From: a virus
Virus record (IMG/VR): IMGVR_UViG_3300025141_013697
Span: 1-27,401 of that record
Reading direction: 5' to 3' (one strand)
Length of the DNA: 27,401 nt
Shown: positions 21,867-27,401 of the stretch, piece after piece
How positions within the stretch are numbered: the stretch's first letter is position 1
How the letters are laid out: each line of letters opens with the position of its first letter
Made by a program: the position numbers and the translations under genes
The notes under the pieces: generated by a model
What the model saw: only the letters and a program-made list of their open reading frames with translations
Databases searched by the model: none
What the model was told of the DNA's origin: nothing

Positions 21867-23423
21867 TTATTTTTTAATAACACTTTTAAAGTAATTAATT
21901 TTAAGCATGTCGTGCTTTTCGTCTAACTTGGTTATAAGTGATAATTTGGTTTTTAAAAATTTAGTAGTAACATCATTCCAGTCCTCGATAAAAAGGATTG
22001 GTAGATCTTTAAATTGTTCAAAGGCGTGGTGATATTTAACTATCGGTATGCATTTAAGATAAAGACATTCCCATATTCTATGACAATCAATACCGTTTCC
22101 AGGTGGAGAGATACAAAAGACAGATCGTGAAATATAATTTAGGTAATCTTCTTGTAATGTACACGGGGACATTTTAATACCATTTTTTGTAGTAATTTCA
22201 TCTACTTTTAATCTGTCTTCTGCATTTGTATCAATAGAGAAATTTTTATAAACCAAAATATCTTTAAAGGAATTTTCAGATAACTTGCTTAGTAACTTTG
22301 TGTTTCCGTGATCATATTTTTTTCTAGCAATTCCAATAGGTAACGTTACTGCATTATTGCCTATATGATTATTTTGACCATACCAATTTTTAATTTTTTT
22401 ACTATATGGAAAATGTTTTTTATCTATCCCTATATCTGAATTATGAGTAATAAGATCAAACTTAAAATTAATCTTCTCAACATACTCTAAGAATATATCA
22501 ATGTCATGACCGTATACATATATTACACGCGGATGTTGCTCATTAATTTCATTTATGCATTTGAGTGCAAGTTCGGTTTTTGTAGTTTGTAATTTAGGTC
22601 TTCCGTGATCACCGGTTATAAAGTTATCTACATCAAATACATAATCACCTAACTGCTTTATATTATCCCCGGTTATTATTTCATCTTCGTCCCATCTATA
22701 TTTTAAATGATCTTGGCAAAATGTCTTTATGTTAAAGTATGACATAGGAATATCTGTTACAGTACTAGCGCAATCTTTAACATACTCTCTATCATGTATG
22801 AACCATTTATGTTCTTCGTAAGGCCACCAGTTGTTCATTTTTAGGTTTAACGCTACAACTGACATAGCCACCTGATCATGTCGATGGCCATGAACTCTGC
22901 TGTCTACAGAAGCAATATTATTTTCATTTGTATACGGCCCCGGAAATGTTATACCGTCATTAGCTAGCTCTATAACTTCATCTAGGAAGTCTTTACTTCT
23001 TTTAAAATTAAGATTAAGGCCAAATTGTGTTCCTTGCAGACAGGGTGTATTAAATGATTGCTCTCTAGTTATATTAAGAGTATCTAAAGCCCGGTCGTGA
23101 CAATAATCACCTACAGAGTGATGATTTCTTATAAAAAAATATCCCTGCTTTTCTAATGCATCAAATATATCCTCTAAATTATTTTTAATAATTACTGATG
23201 AGTCGGCCCAAAAGATTATATCATATCCGTTCTTTCGACATTCTTCGATGCAGTAAAATTTAAAGGCGAATGGCGACTCTTCATGTGTAGGACACCCTTC
23301 CGGGTATTCAGTAAACGCAAAAAAAGGTATACCGAGAATATTCTTTACATTTTTTTCAAGACGTTCTAATCCTTTTTTAAAATTATGTCCCTTACCGAAA
23401 CTTACTATACATTTTTTAGACAT
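21867..23423 (-). CDS. Two-domain glycosyltransferase (GT-A plus exostosin-like)
   Basis: A 518-residue protein that seems to join two transferases. The N-terminal half (1-240) has a GT-A-like start (KKCIVSFGKGH), a WADSS motif at residues 72-76 in place of DxD, and later HGHRHDQVAMSVVALNL typical of that group. The C-terminal half (about 270-518) has RSVFCISPPGNGIDCHRIWE and CLYLKCIPIV (432-463), the acceptor/donor-site signature of exostosin-like (GT47-type) GT-B enzymes. No membrane segment is seen. It may add two successive sugars, as some bacterial bifunctional polymerases do, or one domain may be inactive. Neighbours are a GT-A gene and the aminotransferase, with gaps of only 2-3 bases. 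Confidence 0.75.
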   Translation of the reverse strand: MSKKCIVSFGKGHNFKKGLERLEKNVKNILGIPFFAFTEYPEGCPTHEESPFAFKFYCIEECRKNGYDIIFWADSSVIIKNNLEDIFDALEKQGYFFIRNHHSVGDYCHDRALDTLNITREQSFNTPCLQGTQFGLNLNFKRSKDFLDEVIELANDGITFPGPYTNENNIASVDSRVHGHRHDQVAMSVVALNLKMNNWWPYEEHKWFIHDREYVKDCASTVTDIPMSYFNIKTFCQDHLKYRWDEDEIITGDNIKQLGDYVFDVDNFITGDHGRPKLQTTKTELALKCINEINEQHPRVIYVYGHDIDIFLEYVEKINFKFDLITHNSDIGIDKKHFPYSKKIKNWYGQNNHIGNNAVTLPIGIARKKYDHGNTKLLSKLSENSFKDILVYKNFSIDTNAEDRLKVDEITTKNGIKMSPCTLQEDYLNYISRSVFCISPPGNGIDCHRIWECLYLKCIPIVKYHHAFEQFKDLPILFIEDWNDVTTKFLKTKLSLITKLDEKHDMLKINYFKSVIKK

Positions 23424-23426
23424 ACT

Positions 23427-24299
23427 CTAATATGATATAAATTTATCTAAATTTTTTCCATGTACGTGGAGATTACTTAGTTTAAATTCCCCGTGTTTGT
23501 TTTTTGCGAAAGGAACTTTAAGATCAAAGTCAAACCAACAAGATAGTTCGTTACGTTTTAATTGTTTACCAATAAAATGTTTTTTATCAATAAAAGGCTC
23601 TCCTGTTCCTCCTGCTTGTGATGATAGTCCGGATATATATTGACCATAGGAAATAGGATCAAAAATAAGACCGGTGTCTGAATCAGGAATTGAAGGGAAG
23701 ACATAATACTTAATAGGGCGCTTCTGGAAGATAAGATATATTATGCCCATTTCATTAGGATGCTTACCTTTTAAATCTAATAAACCATTTAGCTCTTCTT
23801 CTGTATATCTAAATATTGACTTAAAGTCGCCGGCGATTTCTACTAGGTCGTCCGGGGATCTAAAATACGTCATGGCGCAAATAAGCTCATCCTCTAAGGC
23901 TTGTGTGATCGCGATGTTTTTATCATCAGGAATACACTTAACAACGTCTTGTAAGTTATCATAAATTAATACGTCGTTATCAAACGTAAATATATTTTTT
24001 AAATTAAGCTTTCTTGCTAATTCCTCGATGTATAGGAACCTAACTGCACTCGAAAAGAATAGTTCCTTGTGTTCCTTTACAGGATTATTTTGAAAATATT
24101 TAACATCTTCTTGTTGTAGTAACGGTGTCGTTAAAAATTGATTTATATGATATACATTAACACCTTCGGCTCCTTTAACATCCTTATCTGATATTAAGTG
24201 AATAGTAGTTTCAGGAGAATGATGTTTAATTTGTGTAATACAGTCTTTTAAATATTTTGGAAAATCATATAGACTAAATAAAATAACGTTTGTTTCCAT
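23427..24299 (-). CDS. Putative GT-A glycosyltransferase
   Basis: A 290-residue protein with the start METNVILFSLYDFPKYLKDC, a helix-rich region with SSAVRFLYIEELARKL, and a DxD motif Asp107-Asn-Asp109 in FTFDNDVLIYDNL. A C-terminal LHVHGK could supply a metal-binding His. This arrangement is typical of GT8/GT32-like nucleotide-sugar transferases. The donor sugar cannot be read. It is a soluble cytoplasmic protein and lies between the GT11 fucosyltransferase gene and the fusion transferase gene with 3-5 base gaps, so it probably acts on the same growing glycan. Confidence 0.75.
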   Translation of the reverse strand: METNVILFSLYDFPKYLKDCITQIKHHSPETTIHLISDKDVKGAEGVNVYHINQFLTTPLLQQEDVKYFQNNPVKEHKELFFSSAVRFLYIEELARKLNLKNIFTFDNDVLIYDNLQDVVKCIPDDKNIAITQALEDELICAMTYFRSPDDLVEIAGDFKSIFRYTEEELNGLLDLKGKHPNEMGIIYLIFQKRPIKYYVFPSIPDSDTGLIFDPISYGQYISGLSSQAGGTGEPFIDKKHFIGKQLKRNELSCWFDFDLKVPFAKNKHGEFKLSNLHVHGKNLDKFISY

Positions 24300-24304
24300 G
24301 GCTT

Positions 24305-25114
24305 TTATGAAATATATTTAACGCTAGTATTGTTAAAGTCAAAAAATAAATCTTGATCATCCGGAAGTGGTTTTTCCGGCCACATTGCTTTATCACTTGT
24401 TGTGGTGTATGGAAAAATGATTTTTTTATGATAGCCTAAAAATGCCGGCCACCAAGAAAAAGAAGATTGTGATGTCGCTATATTTTCACTATATAGAAGT
24501 GTTTTAAAGTCATCAAGCGCGCTTCTATCTCCACTAACACTAAATTTTGAGACACCGGATGTTACTAATTCACAACCGTCCTCTACTAACCTGCTAACTG
24601 TTTCGTTAGCAGGATCATCAGTTACAATTTTTATTTTTGTAAATCCTGAATCCTGTATTAGGTTTTTGTAAAATTCATAACCTAGAAAAAAGCCTAGGGT
24701 ATTATAATCTGTACCTCTAATATGTAGTACTAGGGAATCTTCATTAATTGGTTCAAGCTTTTTAATGCCAAAAATCTCTCTTAAAAAGTCTTGGTGATCT
24801 ATATAATATTCAGATTTTTGAACCCAAGAATCAATAACAATATCACCGTCAAAGTCTTCTACGGCACTAAAGTCAAAATATTGCTCGCCCATATCTCTAG
24901 ACATAATTGCATTCTTTGAAATTCTAAATACACCCTCTGGAAGTCCAACTCGAAACTTTTCTTCCGGAAGCTTTGGAGCAATACCAAAGTTAGGTAACCC
25001 TTCATTGCAACATAGCTCACAATTATATTTTTTTGCTAATATAACTCCAAAAGCATATTGAAACATTCTATTACCTAGCCTATTATACGGATCATATTTA
25101 ATTATTATTCTCAT
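24305..25114 (-). CDS. GT11 alpha-1,2-fucosyltransferase
   Basis: A 269-residue protein with all main GT11 signatures: GNRMFQYAFG near the N-terminus (14-23), the donor-binding HIRGTDY (131-137) as the HxRxxD motif, VTDDP (164-168), and SQSSFSWWPAFLG near residues 215-227. GT11 enzymes transfer L-fucose from GDP-fucose to galactose or related sugars, usually in alpha-1,2 linkage, in O-antigens and H-type blood-group mimics. Length is normal (about 270-300). The donor can be made by gmd and fcl in the same window. It is coupled by overlap to the asparagine-synthase-like gene upstream. Family assignment is strong; linkage and acceptor are inferred from family behaviour. Confidence 0.92.
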   Translation of the reverse strand: MRIIIKYDPYNRLGNRMFQYAFGVILAKKYNCELCCNEGLPNFGIAPKLPEEKFRVGLPEGVFRISKNAIMSRDMGEQYFDFSAVEDFDGDIVIDSWVQKSEYYIDHQDFLREIFGIKKLEPINEDSLVLHIRGTDYNTLGFFLGYEFYKNLIQDSGFTKIKIVTDDPANETVSRLVEDGCELVTSGVSKFSVSGDRSALDDFKTLLYSENIATSQSSFSWWPAFLGYHKKIIFPYTTTSDKAMWPEKPLPDDQDLFFDFNNTSVKYIS

Positions 25115-26424
25115 GATATTTTTAAATCAAACCCTCTTTTCGCTTCAACGAACGGAAAATTACATTTCGTAAGCATTGAATGAAGAGGAGCTTTATAGTT
25201 TTTATTTTTTAGGTCCACTGTTAGATTAATAAAACTTTGAACTACGTGTTTATCTAAAAAGGGGTACCTAGTTTCTATTCCTACGCTGCCGGCAATGCAT
25301 TCTTCTTTGTTTAAATAACTCCAATTAGCACCATAATAAAAATTACCCCACGGAAAGACGTCTAATAAATTATCAGGCCATATATATGGATTAGGTGTAT
25401 TAAATCCATATGTTTGTATGTTACTCATAACCTCGTCTGCACCTTGACCAGACAACTGTACTTTAACCCCGTGTTTTTCTCTACATTCTTTAAGTAGATG
25501 TAAGAGACCTGTACCGCCTTTATCCTCAAAGCCCTCGTGTGTTTTGTTATTGGGAGTCGGGCCATAGAAAAACGGCTCGACAAAGTCACGTTTAAAGTTG
25601 TTAATATCGATATTTTCTTGAGGTGTAATACCTTCTTTAAGAATTTTCTTACTTATATGATGTACTCTTTTTTCAATTATATCTGGTTCCTCGTTAGCAG
25701 TAAAAGAGTACGTCATAAAGTCAGTTATATTCAGTTCTTTTAAACCGCAGACTATACCACCACTATCATGCCCACTACTTACCGGGACCAGAAAGTCATC
25801 TTTAATACCTGTTACTCTTTTTTTAAGTGCTTTTAAAAAATTTTCTTCCCACAATTCATATGTATCGATGTGTTGATCTAGATTCCATTCATATGTCTGT
25901 CTTTTTTGTGCTTTAAACGTCTTTAAATCAATAATATAAAATGAATTAGGCTCTGCTCGGATTATTTTATCAAAGCCTAGTGACGTAATAGCAGATTTAT
26001 ATGATGATATACAAATATTACTCCCATCTTTACCGATATAAAGAGGCTTTGTTAAAAATAAATCCCCACCAAATATTAACTTATTATTATTAAGGTCTAA
26101 TAAAGCTACAGCAAATTCACCATCAAGGTGCTTAAGGAAATCATCACCATGCTGTTCGTATGCATCTAAAATATAATAACCATCGCTTTTATATTCTTTT
26201 GTCTCGTTTTGAATATTGTAAATCTCACCATTGTATATTAAATGTACATTATTTTTAGACAATGGTTGCGGTGTAAAATCACCGGTAATTGATAACAGAT
26301 TATGGATTAATGTCCAGTTGTCTATTTCTGTCACTGTAGTTTCATCAGGCCCTCGACGCTGTAAATAGAAGTTAGTTTCTTCTACATCAGACACCTTTTT
26401 ATTTGTCATTAATATACTACACAT
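25111..26424 (-). CDS. asnB: Asparagine-synthase-like glutamine amidotransferase
   Basis: A 437-residue two-domain protein. The N-terminal class II glutaminase has Cys2, RRGPDE (23-28), NGEIYN (65-70) and DGEFAVALLD (101-110). The C-terminal synthase domain has the ATP PP-loop as SSGHDSG (216-222) where most AsnB proteins have SGGxDSS, then LSGQGADE (324-331) and GIETRYPFLD. It is shorter than typical AsnB (about 550). It may make asparagine, but within a glycan cluster relatives such as WbpS-type enzymes amidate uronic acids. The altered loop hints at changed substrate use. It overlaps the GT11 gene by 4 bases and the exostosin gene by 8. Family sure, substrate unsure. Confidence 0.85.
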   Translation of the reverse strand: MCSILMTNKKVSDVEETNFYLQRRGPDETTVTEIDNWTLIHNLLSITGDFTPQPLSKNNVHLIYNGEIYNIQNETKEYKSDGYYILDAYEQHGDDFLKHLDGEFAVALLDLNNNKLIFGGDLFLTKPLYIGKDGSNICISSYKSAITSLGFDKIIRAEPNSFYIIDLKTFKAQKRQTYEWNLDQHIDTYELWEENFLKALKKRVTGIKDDFLVPVSSGHDSGGIVCGLKELNITDFMTYSFTANEEPDIIEKRVHHISKKILKEGITPQENIDINNFKRDFVEPFFYGPTPNNKTHEGFEDKGGTGLLHLLKECREKHGVKVQLSGQGADEVMSNIQTYGFNTPNPYIWPDNLLDVFPWGNFYYGANWSYLNKEECIAGSVGIETRYPFLDKHVVQSFINLTVDLKNKNYKAPLHSMLTKCNFPFVEAKRGFDLKIS

Positions 26425-27229
26425 AATTTAATAATATTTTGTATACGTTATAGTTAGATATATTATTCCAGTAATCAATATGTAGTGATTCACTTTGATC
26501 AATATATGTCTCGGGGTTAATATCATAAACTTCATTAACCGTCTTAAGCCTAATTATATGTTTTTCAAACCCATATGGAACTTTTACATCATTAAAAATA
26601 ATTGGCATGCTGCCTACAGCCATTGATTCATATAATCTTATAGTTGACGGGCCAGTTCCTTGCGGACATAAGCTAAGCTTACTGTTAAGTAAAAACTCTT
26701 TAAATTTATCTGAATATTTCTCCCTATCTGTAGATTCCTTTTCGTAAAACCAATTACCGGTGTCTCTGATAATAATATCTTTATCGTTGTTTAAATCAAA
26801 TAACTCTTTACGAATATTATGTGTTGAAGAGCTACCTATAAAACTAGCTTTATATTTTCGTGTACTGTAGTCGATTGCATCTTCTTTGTTAAAGAAACTA
26901 TTATAATGTGGAATACATATCCAATCATCTGAAGAAACTGCATGTGGTGTAAAAACCGTATTATTATAAAAGTTAAGCTTATTAACTAGAATATGTTGAC
27001 ATACAAATTTCTTTTTACATTTATATTTTGCTTCAATATCATTAATTACTCTCTGCACTGCAGGTACACCATACTTATTAATAGTTTGAGCTATTGGTAT
27101 ATTAACGTAGTTAAAATCATCGGGTAGATCTTCAAGATGGTTAAACAAACTCTCTTGAATATTTTGCTCTGTTTTTACAGGGTCGCAATATTCTTCTTTA
27201 GATAATATATCATGATTTATTATTTTCAT
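26417..27229 (-). CDS. Exostosin-like glycosyltransferase
   Basis: A 270-residue protein whose C-terminal part carries KASFIGSSSTHNIRKELFDL (127-146) and LCPQGTGPSTIRLYESMAVG (187-206) followed by MPIIF, the conserved GT47/exostosin-type block with Glu201 at the nucleotide-sugar site. The N-terminal 120 residues are less conserved and contain FVCQHILVN and DDWICIPHY strands of a Rossmann-like half. It has no membrane anchor, so it acts in the cytoplasm like other phage and bacterial exostosin-like enzymes. It starts within an ATGA overlap with the partial upstream gene and overlaps the amidotransferase gene. The sugar transferred is unknown. Confidence 0.82.
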   Translation of the reverse strand: MKIINHDILSKEEYCDPVKTEQNIQESLFNHLEDLPDDFNYVNIPIAQTINKYGVPAVQRVINDIEAKYKCKKKFVCQHILVNKLNFYNNTVFTPHAVSSDDWICIPHYNSFFNKEDAIDYSTRKYKASFIGSSSTHNIRKELFDLNNDKDIIIRDTGNWFYEKESTDREKYSDKFKEFLLNSKLSLCPQGTGPSTIRLYESMAVGSMPIIFNDVKVPYGFEKHIIRLKTVNEVYDINPETYIDQSESLHIDYWNNISNYNVYKILLNYV

Positions 27230-27401
27230 CTCTTTAAGAATGTACCGGTAGATAGATAATAAGCAAATCCTGAAGGACTTAGATAGACATCGTAGACATG
27301 TCGACTGTATTGCTGCTGAGTTGTGTACGAATCTGTATTATGACTATCCCACCAACTGTTAATATCATCGTTTATTGTTTCCGGTGTCGTAATAATAAAT
27401 T
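27226..27401 (-). CDS. C-terminal end of a gene cut by the window edge
   Basis: The minus strand is open from the right edge to a TGA at 27226-27228, giving 57 residues without a start in the window. The end reads SWWDSHN and then VYDVYLSPSGFAYYL before STGTFLKR; it is rich in Tyr, Ser and Thr. I do not recognise the family. The ATGA overlap with the exostosin-like gene shows it belongs to the same operon and that the glycan cluster continues to the right. Confidence 0.6.
   Translation of the reverse strand, partial: FIITTPETINDDINSWWDSHNTDSYTTQQQYSRHVYDVYLSPSGFAYYLSTGTFLKR

Noticed and set aside
1-27401. tRNA genes, CRISPR arrays, insertion sequences, integrase or attachment sites
   Set aside because: None seen by eye on either strand; a tRNA scan would be needed to exclude diverged tRNAs.

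Overview
This window looks like a piece of a marine T4-like myovirus genome (Caudoviricetes, contractile tail). Minus-strand genes encode recognisable T4-type head and neck proteins in order: gp15-like, gp20 portal, a gp13-like neck protein, gp4-type head-completion nuclease, gp21 protease, a tiny gp67-like core protein, gp22 scaffold and gp23 major capsid protein. A gp31/GroES-like co-chaperonin and a probable gp62-like clamp-loader subunit lie further upstream. The DNA is AT-rich, genes are tightly packed with many ATGA stop/start overlaps, and no tRNA, rRNA, CRISPR array or insertion sequence was seen. The host cannot be named from this sequence; a Gram-negative marine bacterium is a reasonable inference from the gene content.

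Layout. Bases 1-2219 (+ strand) hold the end of a tail-fibre protein, a LamG/arabinofuranosidase-B-like adhesin and a small unknown protein, closed by a weak terminator. Bases 2325-11465 (- strand) hold the head/neck module. It is cut into short transcription units by T4-type late promoters (NATAAATA) that sit only 5-11 bases before start codons and often overlap the previous stop codon. One small gene (8077-8430) runs the opposite way inside this module. Bases 11483-13477 hold a DinG/XPD-type helicase and an unknown protein. Bases 13474-17968 mix phage core genes (SH3-like protein, gp31, gp62-like) with sugar-nucleotide genes (4-epimerase, gmd, fcl) and a DUF366 protein. Bases 18004-27229 are a continuous surface-glycan cluster: two GT-A-type transferases, a two-domain GT-A/exostosin fusion, a GT11 fucosyltransferase, a second exostosin-like transferase, a DUF115-like protein, a radical SAM/SPASM protein, a cupin, a PLP aminotransferase and an asparagine-synthase-like amidotransferase. 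The window ends inside one more gene of that operon.

How it fits together. The helicase, gp62-like and gp31 genes prepare replication and capsid folding, while the downstream module builds and packages the head. The sugar genes form a plausible pathway: gmd and fcl turn GDP-mannose into GDP-fucose, and the GT11 enzyme transfers fucose. The other transferases, aminotransferase and amidotransferase could assemble and decorate a polysaccharide or virion glycan. The most notable observations are this virus-borne, near-complete fucosylation and glycan-decoration cluster interwoven with core phage genes, and the repeated placement of promoters directly against start codons, which predicts leaderless or nearly leaderless mRNAs.
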